64,000 nt of DNA from Dendrobium chrysotoxum (GCA_019925795.1 CM034311.1:35319472-35383471); one strand, 5' to 3'. Counted from the stretch's first letter, positions 31,587-45,400 are shown. Translations and numbers: made by a program. Notes: generated from the sequence alone by a model not told the origin.

Positions 31587-32031
31587 CGCACGTGAGCCAA
31601 GCCAACTCATGAGTTGCCATTATAAATGGCTTGTCAGCTCGAGCTCGATGAGCTGACTAGACAAGTTTGAGCTAGTCTCAACTTGACTTGTTAATTTACG
31701 AGCCGGCTTATTTAAAAAATATTAATAGAAATTTTTGCTAAACATTTTAAAATTCAGAGTTCAAAAATAAATTTGTTAAAAATGTTTTAAATGTTTAAAA
31801 ATTATATGGACTCTCTTATAGAAATTGGTTTTTTTATTATTTTTATCTAAATTGTCATTTTTTTTTATAATTTTATTATAAGAATTGTGTGGATTAATCA
31901 TTTTCTCTCTCTCACTGTCAACTTGAGCTTGCCGAATTGAGCTCAAGCTCGAGCTCGAATGTCGATTAATTAATCAAGTTTAAGCCCAAACTAGTGTGTC
32001 TTGAGCTCGGCTCGACTCGTTTACACCTCTA
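31587..32031. mobile_element. hAT-like MITE with GAGCTC repeats (unit 3)
   Basis: Same element as 16472-16915: TAGTGTACGCACGTGAGCC at the left, GCTCGACTCGTTTACACCTCTA at the right, GAGCTCGAGCTCGATGAGC inside. Inherited through duplication. Confidence 0.55.
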
Positions 32032-32099
32032 CTCGAAATCATTTAATTTTTTTTTAAAATATTGAGTGCTAAAAGAAAATTTTGATGTTGCCATGATAC

Positions 32100-32560
32100 A
32101 TTACAAATGATAATAAAAAATCCTTTCAAAACTATCCTCATTGGAATAAAACTTTTTTTCCATTGGTGCCAGGTTATTTTGGATCAAAAATGTGTTATGC
32201 TCCATACTTATTTATTTGTTACAAACTGTCAAGCCTACATTTCTCTAGATTAGAAAACCTTATCAATAACTTTTTTTGAGGTACGACTTTATTTCAAGAA
32301 AAATTTAATGGTCTAAATAGATGTCTTGTACTTTTTCTTATCGGCAAGATGGTTTGGAATGCAAATCCATTATCATGTGGTACAAGGTTTTTCTTACAAG
32401 TTATGGCGGATGTAAATATCTAACAACTTCCTTTTGGGCTGGTCGTGGTTTTTCTATGCTTCACCTAGTCGCTATCCTTTGACGTTTATGCATCATTTGC
32501 CTTAGCCACTCATCACAGTGTTTGATTCGCTTCATGTGTTGTGTTTGGATTCTCGGGTGG
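32100..32560 (+). pseudogene. Shortened L1 ORF2 relic (unit 3)
   Basis: Matches 17600-18050 of unit 2 (AAAACTATCCTCATTGGAAT, GGATCAAAAATGTGTTATGC, GGTCTAAATAGATGTCTTG). The RT-catalytic part present in unit 2 is deleted: the junction lies directly after GTTGCCATGATACATT at about 32101. No coding potential. Confidence 0.6.
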
Positions 32561-33007
32561 TTGCTCTAGAATGCAGCTTCGAAGCACAAAAATTTATAAA
32601 ATGCAGCTTCCAAGCACAAAAAATTATTAAAAACAGCGAAAAAATAATGGCAGTTATCTTGCTATGGTTGGATTATTTCTGTGACCACACATTACTTGGT
32701 TTCAGTGTAACTAATTTATTCATGACAATGGCAAAATGAAAAGGACATTTGCCAGTACCTACTTGTGAACGAAGGGTTTAGTTATGGCACAAGTTTATTG
32801 TCAAAAAAACACCAGAACTTATAAAATGTACTGATGGTATAAACAAACAGTTTTCAATTGTGATTAAAAATTCTTTTGTTTCATCTGATAACAGATTCCA
32901 AATGTCAAAGCTGCTTTGAATAAGCAATGTCAATGGCCAAGTATGGTAAAATAGCTTGGGAGTTTTTGTTTCCATTGCGTAGAGACTTGGAATGCCTCTT
33001 TCAGAGG

Positions 33008-33162
33008 AAAATTTATTCTGTACGGAGTCCGGACTCTAATGAAAATGCGTCATGTTCGATATCGAGCTCGGTACCGAGCGGTACCGAGACTCGATACCGC
33101 TCGGTACCGAAGCGTAAACCGGACGGTTCTCCCGTTCGGTGTACGCACAGAATAATCTCTCC
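33008..33162. mobile_element. Mutator-type MITE (copy d)
   Basis: 155 bp, counterpart of 20670-20814, with an additional GGTACCGAGCGGTACCGAG duplication. Flanks TTTCAGAGG (32999-33007) and GTTCAGAGA (33163-33171). Confidence 0.7.
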
Positions 33163-33324
33163 GTTCAGAGAGAGGACATTGGACTTCAATAATAAGCTCA
33201 ACATATTAAATACCAACTAGCTCAAGCTTCTCTGGCCGGTTGGGTTGATGGTGCTTACTGGAGAGCTTGAGGATTGCCACCTAATTTCACTCCACCTCAA
33301 GCTAGTAGCACTACAGGAAAACTC

Positions 33325-33770
33325 ATTGTTACCGGCGGACGGAATCCGTCGATAAGAATGAAAATCCGCAAGAAATATACGGTTTCCGGCGGATTTCTGA
33401 TGGAAATCCGTCCGACGATAATTCGCGCGTCGGAAATAGATTACCGATGGATTTAATCCGTCGGTAATATTTCCGGCGGATTTTCAGGTGTATTTCCGAC
33501 GAAAAAATAACAAAAAAATAACGTTATTATGTTATTAGTTTCCGGCGTATGATCCGCCGGTATTGCCGGCGGAAATATCCGTCGGTAATACCGGCGGATT
33601 ATACGGCGCAACAAACCGACGCTACTATTACCGTCGGACTTTCCGGTGGACTAAGCGCCGGAAATGTCCGGCGCATAATCCGCAGGAAAGTTCGATATAT
33701 CGTATTACCGGCACCATTTTCGACGGATAATCCGCCGGAAACCTGTAGCATTGATAAAAAAAAACCTTCT
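33325..33770. repeat. CACTA left subterminal repeats
   Basis: More than ten CCGGCGGA, TCCGCCGG or CCGTCGGTAA motifs in both orientations: presumed transposase-binding sites. No gene. Confidence 0.8.
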
Positions 33771-33911
33771 TCCCTCTAAAATTAGATTTCCATAACCTGC
33801 AAACAAAACATATACAAAACAGATATACACAACGATGTCTACAACACAATAGACAATACACTATATAAACAATGTAACAATATTCAAAACACATACTCAA
33901 CAGATTCAAAT

Positions 33912-36900
33912 TGTTGACCTTTATTTTCATTCGAGTGCCCTTGAGGGCCTTTAATTAATTTAATCAACCCCCGTCGAGTCCAATTCGAGCTCGAATTAGC
34001 TTGAATTGAGTCAAAGTAGACTCGACCGTATCTGATTGAGCCCGATTAGTTTGTCTTAGGCCCGTCGAGGTTAATTTGATTCGAGTGTTCATTTTATTTA
34101 AATTTAACTTGGTTAATTTGAGTAAATCAAATTGAATCCCAAATTGACCCAAATCGGATCTGACTGTAGGCTTGATTTTAATCTAATATGCTTAATTAAT
34201 TTACTTATTTATTTATTTATTTTTTTTTTCATTCTCATGAGCTTAAATTTATTCCTAAATCAAGCAATCAAACGGATGGCTAATTAAATCACCTTAATTC
34301 CCTCCTAATTAATCTTAGGATGAATCCTAGCCGTAGATCTAGGGCCTTAATCATTTAAATACTCTTTTAGGGCTTCATGAAGCGGGCTTGCTTCTTTTTC
34401 TTTTTCCTAGCCGCTCTCAACCCTAATTTTCTTAGGGTGAGAGCTCTTCCAACATCTCCACATCTTCCTCCACTCAAATTCGTTGGTAAAATCTTGCCGG
34501 CCGCGAGATCTCCGGCGACCCGAGTCATTCCCCTTCCAAAGCTTCTACCGTCCGATCCAAGGTGAATTGGAGTTCAACTTCAACTAGAGGAATATACGAG
34601 GACAATCTACAAGCTCAGATATTTCAAAATCTAGAAGATCTAACGGTAAGATTTTATCAAAATTTTAGATCTAGGTCACCACACTTAGATCCTTATATCT
34701 TTCTAATAAGTGCTTTTTAGAGCTTTCAAATACCTCCCCATGACTTTTATTCATGTTCTTAATATACATTTAAAATTTTATCAAAATCAATAAAGCCATT
34801 CTTGATAACGAAATCTTTTTTTAATTTTAGGGTTATAGAATTCGGCCTACATGAATAGCATGAGTCGTTGATTTTCTCTTTCTTTTTTTTATAAATATTT
34901 TATTAAGATTAAATACTTTTTTTTTATAAAATATGTTTAAATAATTTAATAATTATTTTAAATACATTAATTTAAAATTAAATCTATTTTATGACGTATT
35001 TATTATTATTTAAAATAGTTTTAATTACTTAAAATCTAAACACTTAGTTAATACTAATAATTATTAAATACTTTTAAAATGATATTATTAAATATTTCTT
35101 TATCTATTTTATTTTAAAATAAATAAATAAATAAATAAAAATAAGAAAAATTTTATTATTACTTTTCAATAATTTAATTTTTAAAATTATGTTAAAATAT
35201 ATTATTTTAAGTAATTCTTAATTAGTTAATTGTTTAAATATCTTAATATTTAATCAAAAATTAATTAATTACTTTCTAAAATTAAAAAAAAATATTTTTT
35301 TATTAATTATTTTGAAATATCAAAAAAATTATTATTATTTTTATTATTTAATTTGAATTAATAATAACTTTCCTTTTTTAAATTATTCTAATTGATTAAT
35401 TACCTAAATTACTTAATTAGGTATTAATTAATTTAAACTTTAAATACTTTCTAAATTTATAAAAATTATTTTCATATTGAATTATCTTGAAATCAGAAAA
35501 TTATTATTATTTTTATTATTTAATTCGAATTAATAATTTCTTTCCTTTTTTAAATTATTCTAATTAATTAAATACCTATATTACTTAATTAGTCATTAAT
35601 TAATTCGAAATTTAAATACTTTCTAAATTTATAAAAATTATTTTCTTATTAAATTATTTTGAAATCAGAAAAATTATTATTATTTTTATTATTTAATTCA
35701 AATTATAATTACTTTTCTTTTTTAAATTATTTTAATTGATTAATTACCTAAATTACCTAATTAGTCATTAATTAATTTAAACTTTAAATACTTTCTAAAT
35801 TTATAAAAATTATTCTTTTATTGAATTATTCTAAAATAAGATAATTATTATTATTATTTTTATTTTTTTTATTATTTAATTTCGAATTATTAATGATTTT
35901 TCCTATTTTTCTTAAATTATTTTAGTTTATTAATTACTTAAATTACTTAGTTAATAATTAATTGATTTAAAATTTAATTATTCCTAAATTTATAAATAAT
36001 AATTTTACTAAATTATTTTCAAAATCAGATTATTTTTTTTTTTATAAATTTATTTACTTTTTTTTATTTTTAATAAATATTTTCAATTTTAAATATTTTT
36101 CTTAATTACTTAAATTATTTAATTAATAATTAATTAATTTAAAATTTAAATATTTTTCAAATTTATAATAAATAATTTTATTAAATAATTTTCAAAATTA
36201 GATAATTATTTTTGTTATTTATTTTTTTTATTAATAAATTTTTTTTTCCATTTTAGATTATTATAATTAATTAAATACTTAGATTATTTAATTAATAATT
36301 AATTAATTTAAAATTCATTTATTTTTCAAAATTTATGAAAATTATTTTTATTAAATTACTTTAAATTTCAGAAACTTTAATACTTAATTTAATTTAATTT
36401 GATAATTATTTTTAAATATTAATTATTTTAAAATTATTTAAAAATCCTTCTTAATACATTAAACTTCAAAAATTCATAACTAATTCAATTTAAATCGGAT
36501 TTTTGTGTATAATACCTTAAATTTTTCAGAAAAATATGAAATTGTATTTAAAATTATTTTCTGGATTCAATTCTGTATTGTTTGGATTATTTTCTGTGCT
36601 ACCTAATTACTTAATTATTTGATTATTATTTAATTACTTTAAAATTAAAAATTAATTTTAAATATGAAAATATTTTGAAACCCCTTGGTGGTGGCCAGTG
36701 GATCTCCTAGGGATATAACATGAAATCATTTTCAAACTATCTTATTTTAAAAATTATATATTTGTGTACTTAATACGTATATGTATTTTAAACATTTTTA
36801 AAACTACATATATTATTAAATCCTTAATCTTGGGAGATCCACTTGGTGAAATATTAAACCTAGGTTATGTATGTGAAGAGCAATTCATGTGGGAGAAGGA

Positions 36901-39900
36901 TTAGTGGGTGATTGTGTCCCAATCATTCACTAATCACTTCATTAGGTTTCTTTACTTAGTATTTTCGTAGTCCTTACATGTGTAGGTTGCACAAGCACTT
37001 AGCCTAGGCTCTCTTAGATCTAAGGACTTGATTGGTGTGTTTATATTTGCTGCATTTACCCTCTTTATGTTATGCCTAAGGGTTAGCTAACTCACTTTAT
37101 TCATGCTTAGTGTAGTGACACACTAAGGACAATAATTAAGGATTGTCTAGCAAACTTAGAATATTTCTAGGAGTTAGGATAGATCCCGGATTGCTATAAA
37201 ACTTTAAACACTAGTGCTTAGTGACATCTAAAACCCCCTAGAATTTTCTAAGAATTTTCTGGACTCTTTCAAATACTTAATTGGCAAACCCTAATTTACC
37301 CGTTAATTAAGCCTTAGAAACTTCAGAAAAATATAATAAATCCATTTTAAATCAGAAAAATACTTATAATACCTCAAACTCTCCAAAATTCAGTCCCCAA
37401 TCTTAGATAATTAGAGCCCCCTTAATTGGACCTTAATCTGGACTTTAATTCAACCTTAATCAAAAATCACCTTTTTGTCTTAATTAAATCATTAAAAATT
37501 ATTAAAAATCCCAAATTTTCCCCAAACACTCGGGAACACCTTCTTAAGTCATTTCTGACCTTTGGGGGTGATTCCAATCAGTTTGGAGCTGATTTGGGCC
37601 AAAACCCCCAAAGTACCCCTAATTAGGTAATTCCGATAATTCATTTAATTGCCCCAACTTCTAAAAATCATAACTATATACAGAAAACTCCAAAATGGGC
37701 AAACTAAAAGGCACCTAACTCTAATTAAGGTCTAGTTTTTTTTAAAAATATTAGGTGTCCAAAAATCAACCTAAAATAAAAAGTTAACTCTTTGGTCAAC
37801 CGTAGCCTATAGTCTAGGGCCCGAAACTTCTAAAATTCATAACTTTGCGTAGGAAACTCCAAATCCAGCAAACTCAAAGGCACTCAACTCACATTAGGGT
37901 CTAGTATTTATTAAAAATATTAAAATTCTAGAAATCAACTTAAATAAAAAAAGTCAACAATCCGGTCAAACTTAGTTCAAAACGAGACCAAAACTTCAAA
38001 AATTCATAACTTTGGATAGAAGAATCCAAATCGGGCATACTAACTGTCTAACTGATCAGGTTAAGGCCTAATATTTTATAGAAATATTAGCTGGTCATAA
38101 ATACCCTTTAATCAAAAAGTCAATTTTGGACCCCCTTTTGCTTAGTGTATAGGTGGACCCCGAACCCCCTAAAACTCACTAATGCAATTTAAACTTTAAA
38201 TATTATTACCCTAACATTAAAACTGACCTACATACCAAATTAAATAAAATGAATCTTAATTCGCTAATATTTATACTTTAATTAAAATTTCCTTTTAGAC
38301 CTACAACCAACCTCAATAGTAGGCAATTGTAACTAACTACCCAGCTTAGGATCTACCTCAGCTACACAGCTTTTCACACACGTCTAGATGGTTTGTTAGG
38401 GCACCACTTCTAGACCTAGGCTAGGCCGATGTTTACCTTTCTGTTGTGTGCCGAGATTTCTAAGATTTCACTGTATGTTGTGATTGAGATGATTCTGGTG
38501 TGTTTGTTTACTTTTACTGCACTCTGGGAATTGATGTGATTGCACGATAGACTACCCATAGGTTAGGATCGATCTTGATACTAATGATACTTTCTGTAGG
38601 TGGCCATGCTCATGCCATGCTAAAATAAAGGGGGGCAAAATTCATGATTTAAATACTAACATTGTTTCATGCAGATGCTCCAGAAATTGCTCAGCCCCCA
38701 TAAATAAATGAGGGCTAATTAAAATCATCATTATAAATTGCTACAGGTGCTCCAGAGCTTGCTTAGCCCTCAAATAATTAAGAGCATGGCCAAGTGTAGC
38801 TGTGATGAGTATTTTTATTTCTATATAAACTGCTTGGAATGATTTTTATTAAGATAACCTTGCATGAGAGTTTAGATTTACTACTTTCATTTAATGTAAA
38901 TAGTTTGTAACTTGGTATTGAGTTGTGAAAGTCTATTTTGAGTGTGGATACTAGGATCCAAAGGTTGGATTCCAAAGAGGAAATGACACCCAATATGAGG
39001 ATGGTCTTTTCCTATTTGGGAATCCAAATTTGGATCATTCTACTACCCGAGAAGTCCAAGGAAGCTGAGATCCAAGGAGTCCAACAAAGTTGAGATCCGA
39101 GGAGTCTAAGAAAGAGAAGATCAAGAAGATGAAGACCAAGTGTATCCCACTCAAAATAACTTGCGTCAGTCTTAGGATTAGAAATCCGGGTTGTTGGCAG
39201 TGGTGCCCGGCCACTTTAATTTTCTGCAGACCCTGGGTTGTAATTAAGGGCAGTTGGCCTATGGACATTTAATTGATTTGTTTAATTATGTATTATGCTT
39301 GATTTGATGATGATTGCGTATAGGTTGTACGCTTTTCATAGTTTATTGGCGATCTGCATGCCGCTTTTATTTTAGCCTGGATTTCGTTAGGCTCTCTAAA
39401 GACCAAAACCTTTTCTACTCGCAACTAATATTTAAAATTGTAAGTTTTAAGCAATTTAGAAACTTAACGACCTAGGAAATTACCGGAATCGTCCGGGGTC
39501 GCATGCATATTAATGTATTTCTCTTTCCTTCTATAAGACACTTCCCCGCCTGCGGGAAGAGTCCAGATAATCTGACCTATGAGGATGAGGTGCCGGACCT
39601 GAGGAAGCCCAGTCTAATTCTAAAAATTATTTTATAAGCCTTTTTAAAGTTCTGTGCATACCTGATTTGGATACTTTAACCAGCATGCATTGCATTAGAA
39701 ATCAACTAAATCAAAATTTTAATTGCATTAGTCATAGGAGCATTCACCCGACATCAGTCCGGGGCCAATTAGGAAATCCTCTAGATGTCGGCCCTATTTT
39801 CGAGAACTATAATCCACCTACCCATCTTTCATAAATGACTGGACAGCATGGTTTTAAAGCGATTAGGTGGTTAGCTGGCTCCCCCTTCCAGACTGGGATA

Positions 39901-40572
39901 AGTCCAGGTTTTGCATTGCATTAGTTAGGACACGGGTGTTAGTGTTGCGTAGAACACTAAACCCATTAGATTTAGGATTCAAGGCTACTATTGTTTCGTA
40001 CTATGCCTCATCAGTAGGTAGGTCTTCTGTCTTCCAGAGACCCTAAACCCTACATATCCGCGTCACACGGATGACGCCACCTCCATCCTTCCCTCTTGCA
40101 TGTTTCAAGTGCATGATTTATTTATTTTTCTCCAGTTTCTTCTCACTACCTTAGTCCCTCCGGATGCTGATGTGAGCCGTGCATGTTGACTAAGCCTAGT
40201 TGAACCTCTCTTTCCCTTCGAGTAGGACTTCCTAGTCTTCCCCCTATGTGCCAATCCCAATTCAGAAAGTATAATATATAATCCTTAATCGAGAGTATTC
40301 TCAGGCTCCGGCTTGAGATGTAATTAACCACGGGGGCTTGCGCCCGTGGGAAACCGAATCCCACTCTCAAATAAACCCCATTCGAGCTAATGTATCGGGT
40401 GGGGGAAACCCGTTACGATCAGATCATATATATTATTACTCATCGGGGTGTGCTGGTGAGAGCTGCTATCCTCAATGGTTAATCATATGTGTGATCGAAT
40501 CTGCCCTTACATTGGTCAGATACTGTCTCCCCTCGCGGGGCGATGGTGTTTGTGTCCTTTCGGAGGTCCACA
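33912..40572 (+). mobile_element. 6.66-kb TG...CA insertion, probably a very long solo LTR
   Basis: Begins TGTTGACCT and ends AGGTCCACA, imperfect inverted ends with TG/CA termini. A perfect 5-bp TSD, CAAAT, lies at 33907-33911 and 40573-40577. It interrupts the 3' region of the CACTA TnpA-like gene. I find no second copy of either end inside, no primer site, and no gag or pol, so a solo LTR is the simplest reading. Parts: U3-like 33912-34350; TATA-like TTTAAATA near 34355 with a CT-rich leader and AACCCTAAT; AT-rich 34880-36660; anonymous sequence with repeated AAATTCATAACTTTG phrases (37660-38030); GC-hairpin-bearing right end (CCACGGG...CCCGTGG at 40329; CCCCTCGCGGGG at 40531). No credible gene. 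Confidence 0.6.
35280..36330. repeat. AT-rich ~172-bp tandem repeats
   Basis: ATTATTATTTTTATTATTTA recurs at about 35333, 35503 and 35675, with weaker units to about 36330. Each unit has TTAATTAATT and ACTTTCTAAATTTATAAAAA phrases. Inside the LTR-like insertion. Confidence 0.65.
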
Positions 40573-40639
40573 CAAATATCCACAATTATATTACAAAACA
40601 TGTCCAAAACATAAATATAAATATCCACATTCGTAAAAT

Positions 40640-42343
40640 GAATAAAAAACATCTAGTCTGAATCCATTTCCTCCTCAGCTGATGTACTCTTCCCACTGCT
40701 CATCTGCTCCCTCATCCTTTGCATTTCTTCTAACATTTGAGTTTGTTGGATTTGCATCTGCTACTGTATCTCCATCTGCTGCTGCATTTGCATCTGCCAA
40801 TCAGCTTGGGCTTTCCGTACCTATTCTAGCTCAGCTGTAAGGGTAATTATCTGCTGGGTATATAAAGACTCCTGGGACTAGATGAAAAACTGCAGCCACT
40901 AGATGTTTGTCCTTTATATGCATAAGCCTGCGAGACTAACCCATACACTCTGTCGCGCTGCATTCCTCCTACCGCTTGCGACCAAGTGCGGTAGTCAGAA
41001 TATTCAGTTAATCCGCCAGATGAACCTTCAGCTGCTGCAGTCTGGCTCTCTCGAATCCGTGTATACTCCTCATATGAAAGTGAATAAAGAATTAAGCAAT
41101 TTTTAGATAACATTACAAAAATTAAACTTGTATACTTACAAAGGCTTTCCTCGCACGCTCGTCAACCCATCGCTAGTCCTCATGTCGCTTGTGCGTATGA
41201 CTATGTAATTCAACAGGAGTAGGTTCTCTACCCAACACCGCTTTCTGTAACATACATATATTAGTATTCTTATTAAAGAAAATTATTAAAAGATTTTAAA
41301 ATTTCTTACCAGACGTCTTCTATGCTCAGTATGTGGAACAGAACCCCCAGTATGAAGGGAACTGCCCAAGCCCCCAACATCAGAAGCTCTGTTCTGTCTG
41401 TTTTGATCCCTCTTCCTGCTATAGTCTGGGCTACTTCAAGCAGCGCTCAACTCTGCCCATACACTCTCAGTCATCCAAAGTGGTCGCTGGCTTGACTTTC
41501 TAAGATCTGTAAACATGTCTCGCATGCGATTCGAGCCACGCTTCTCAAAATTCTTTCTAATTCTATCATTATATTGTGGCAGCCAACAAAAATTTTTCTG
41601 CATTTAAAAACATACAATAAAGAATATATATATATTTTTTGTTAACTTATGTAAATAAAATATATAATACACAATATTTTAAATTAATTACAAATCTCAA
41701 ACTCTCTGAACCACATGTTCCGTACTTCCTTTGGGACTTTCTGCCAAGAAAGATAAGGAGCATCGTATCTGCTCCAGATTATATCCCGTATTTTATGTAT
41801 TGGCTGCTTTGATGAATGAAACCTGAAAGAAATATGTTAGTTGTCAAAAAAATTAAATCAATTTTGTTTGCATAGCTGAAATATAATTAATACATATGTG
41901 TCACCCTCAGGTTCAATCAACATGCGACCCTCTGTCGCCTGCTCTGGTGCAGCTGGGGTGGAAGGTCCACCTGTTACGGGCTGACGTGGTGCTGTAGTGG
42001 TCTGATGTGGTGGTGGGACGTATGGTGCATATGGATATGGATATGGATATGGAAGAGGGCCACTATGAGGAGGTGGGGGTGGGAAGTAGGGGTAGAAAGG
42101 AGTACTCTGTGTGACATCAGGGGAAGGTAAGCGTGGGTCTGGTGAGTAGAACGTCTGTGGGCTACTAGCTCCAGGAGTAGGTAAAGGCGGGCTAGACTGA
42201 CTCTGAGTAGCAGGCTGAGATGAAGAGGTGCTCTCAGTACGTACAGGCCTGCTGGATGAGCCACCAACTATAACCTTCTTGCGCCTACCAAATATATTCT
42301 TTATCATTCCTCTCTTACGGTCATCACCTGAAGCCATCTGCAC
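40640..42343 (-). pseudogene. CACTA TnpA-like gene (Transposase_24 type), decayed
   Basis: Second gene of the CACTA element. The first exon (42343 to about 41860) encodes MASGDDRKRGMIKNIFGRRK and a Ser/Pro/Tyr-rich region with PYPYPYPYAPY. Later exons read IRDIIWSRYDAPYLSWQKVP (about 41790-41730), QYNDRIRKNFEKRGSNRMRD (about 41575-41515), then EEYTRIRESQTAAAEGSS and a Gln/Met-rich tail to about 40690. Exons are separated by short AT-rich introns. The text is typical of the plant Ptta/En/Spm family, thought to bind subterminal repeats. In-frame stops (SAA then TGA near 41435; RHED then TAG near 41175) disable it. Its 3' UTR is split from it by the LTR-like insertion. Confidence 0.75.
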
Positions 42344-42457
42344 AAAAATTTAAGAAATATTAGCAACAGTAATTAAATAAATGCAAGCACAATAAAATTT
42401 TAATTAAATATAAAGTAGTAATTAAATAAATACAAGTACAACAAAAAATTATATACC

Positions 42458-45400
42458 TTATGATGATTCACTTTCATATGATGAAACTTCTGTACCACTA
42501 TCAGATTCGTCATGAATGTTCTCTAGATTTAAATCTAGTTCCTCTAACTGCAACTCACTCTCAGTAGTTGTAATTTGATAGTCCACATCGTAAGCAAGAT
42601 CTTTCATGTTTGACATAAACTCTTCCTGATGTGCTAGTGGTATTGAAGTAGTCTTCTCAATAACTCCCCTAGGTTTGGTCTTCATAACTACGAGCCAATC
42701 TTATTTGTTTCGTACTCTACTCGGGTAATTAGCAAAGTAGACTTGGCTTGCCTGACTAGCAATGATGAATGGATCGAACTTTGAATATCTCCTACCCCGC
42801 TTAACTTCTGTTATACCATAAACTGGATGTATTCTTGTACCTCTATTCAGTACTGAATCAAATCACTCACAGTTGAATAGATACACATTATTACCATGTC
42901 CAGGATATTCCAACTGTATTATTTCTTGTAATACCCCGTAGTACTCAGAATCATCACCTATATGGGTATTCCCTCTTACACATACACCAGAATTCTTTGT
43001 TTTCCTATCTTCACACCAAAACTTTATTTGAAATTTGTAATCATTAACTAAAAAATTTTGATAACACTTCACAGCTTTATTGGTCCCCAAGCTAGATCAA
43101 GTAGCCCATTATTTTGCAAAATACTATCTTGAGTGTGCACCTAATCAGTAGGTGAAATGCCATTAGTAAAATAATTAACTAGTTAAAGACATTAATTGAA
43201 ATGAATAATCATAATATGTACCGTATTTTTAAACCAAATAGGAAATTCTGTTTCCACTATCTTTTGTACTTCTACTTGTTCTGTTGTGTCCAAACCATTA
43301 ATAAAACTCCTGTAAATATATATTAAGATTTAGATTGAATTCATGAGTAATAAATTTATGAGCAAGCTTATTCATACTTACTCGAGATATGACTCAACTT
43401 CATCACAGTTCAACAAGATATATAAAGTGGCAACTTGCATCTCCTTATCAGTCAAATAGCGTATTGTGCTAGCACCTAAGGGTTCACCATTTTCTTTAAA
43501 TACAGATAAGTTTGAGGATTGAGCCATTTTTTTAGGTGCAGTGCTCTGACTTGATTGTGAGACTATTTCAAAGTAATACGAATAAAACTGGGTTGTCTCG
43601 TACATTAAATATGCTTTGCATATTGAGCCTTCAGGATGTGCTTTATTTTTAACAGTCTTCTTAAGTTTATTTAAATATCTCTCAAAAGGATACATCCACC
43701 GATACTGAACAGGTCCACCAACTCTAGCTTCATATGGTAAATGCACGGGAAGATGCTCCATAGAGTCAAAGAAATCTGGAGGAAATATCTTCTCAAGTTT
43801 ACAGAGAATAAAAGATATATGCTGCTCCATAAAAATCAGGTGCTCTGCATTTAGTTTTGAGGAGCATAAATCTTTGAAGAAGATACTAAGCTCGACCAAA
43901 GGCTTTAAAATTTGATCCGGCAGATAACTAAAGGCAATTGGTAGCAGACATTGTATAAAGATATGACAGTCATGACTCTTCGTACCAAATAATCTCCTAG
44001 TTCTAATGTCAACACATCTGCTTAGATTTGAAGAATATTCATCAGGTACCTGTAAACTCTTGACCCATTCACAAACAGCTCGTCTTTGCTCTAAAGTCAA
44101 GGTAAAAGGAGCTTTTGGTTTTAAAATTTTTCCATTCCCACCATCCTTCAATTGTAATGCTTTCCTCCTACAAATCTCCTTTAAGTACATCCTTACTTTT
44201 ATGTTATCTTTGGATTTATCTTTGATGTTCATGACTGTATTGAATATATTATGAAAGATATTTTTCTCTATATGCATCACGTCTAAGTTATGTCTGATCA
44301 AGTTTGTCCTCCAATATGGTAATAACCAAAATATACTTTTCTTGGTCCAATTGTGGTTGACACCATACCCTGGCAATTTGTAATCAGCTAATGTTGGAGA
44401 ATCCACTATTGTGGGCATGGAACTTACTCTTTCAAATATTTATTCACTAGTTAAATTTAGAGGAGGTGGCGACATAACCATTTTATTTTTGATAAAACCA
44501 TCCTTATTTTGCCTGAAAGGATGATCTGTAGGTAAGAACATGCGATGACAGTCGAACCAAGTATTCTTCCCTCCGTGCTTTAAAGTAAATGACTTTGTAT
44601 ATTCCATACAATATGGACAAGCTAATTTTTCAGAAGTGTTCCAACCTGAGAGCATACCATATGCGGGAAAATCACCAATTGTCCAAAGTAATGCTGCTCG
44701 CATAATGAAGTTCTGTTTGGTGGAGATATCATATGTACTTATTCCCTCTTCCCATAATAAATTCAAATCATCAATTAACGGTTGAAGGAATACATCAATC
44801 TTTGCTTTTGGATTGTGTGGCCCTGGAATTATAAGCGTCAAAAATATATAAGGAGTTGTCATGCACAACTCTGGAGGAAGATTGTATGGAGTGAGTATCA
44901 CAGGCCAACATGAGTAAGGTGAAGCAGACTGGCTAAATAGAGTGAAACCATCTGCACATAAACCTAATCTTACATTTCTTGATTCTGAGGCGAAGGTGGG
45001 ATTTGTACGATCAAAGTGTTTCCAGGCATCTACTTCTGACGGATGTGTAATAAAACATTCTTGTGAGATATATTCTTTATGTCATCTCATATGTGCAGCA
45101 GATCTCATGGATGCATATAACCGTTGTAGTCTAGGAATTATGGGTAAGTAAAATAACCTACTAACTGGTACTTCCTTGAGCTTTCTTTTCATGATAGATT
45201 TTGATTTAAATCTTGGTGCGTTGCAATAACGGCATGCAATTTCTGATTGATCATCTTTATAGAATAACATGCATCCATTGACACAACAATCTATCTTTGT
45301 GTATGTCAAACCAAGCTTGAAAACTAGCTTCTTAGTCCGATATAAATCTGTAGGAATTATATTATCTGCCGGATTGGTTTCTTTGAGCAGCCCAATGAAT

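Larger units (their letters stand above)
21919..33305. repeat. Duplicated locus, unit 3
   Basis: Third copy, interrupted at 22353-29671 by a gag-only LTR element. Without it the unit is about 4.1 kb. Gene at 30288-30842. The L1 relic region is shortened compared with unit 2. 29680-30285 and 30850-31580 are AT-rich non-coding flanks alignable to units 1 and 2. The right edge is cut by the CACTA element at 33309. Confidence 0.75.

Noticed and set aside
33912..40572. A captured host gene starting at 34377
   Set aside because: The 62-codon frame sits in a leader-like part of a TG...CA element with a 5-bp TSD; no splice-consistent continuation or domain could be read.
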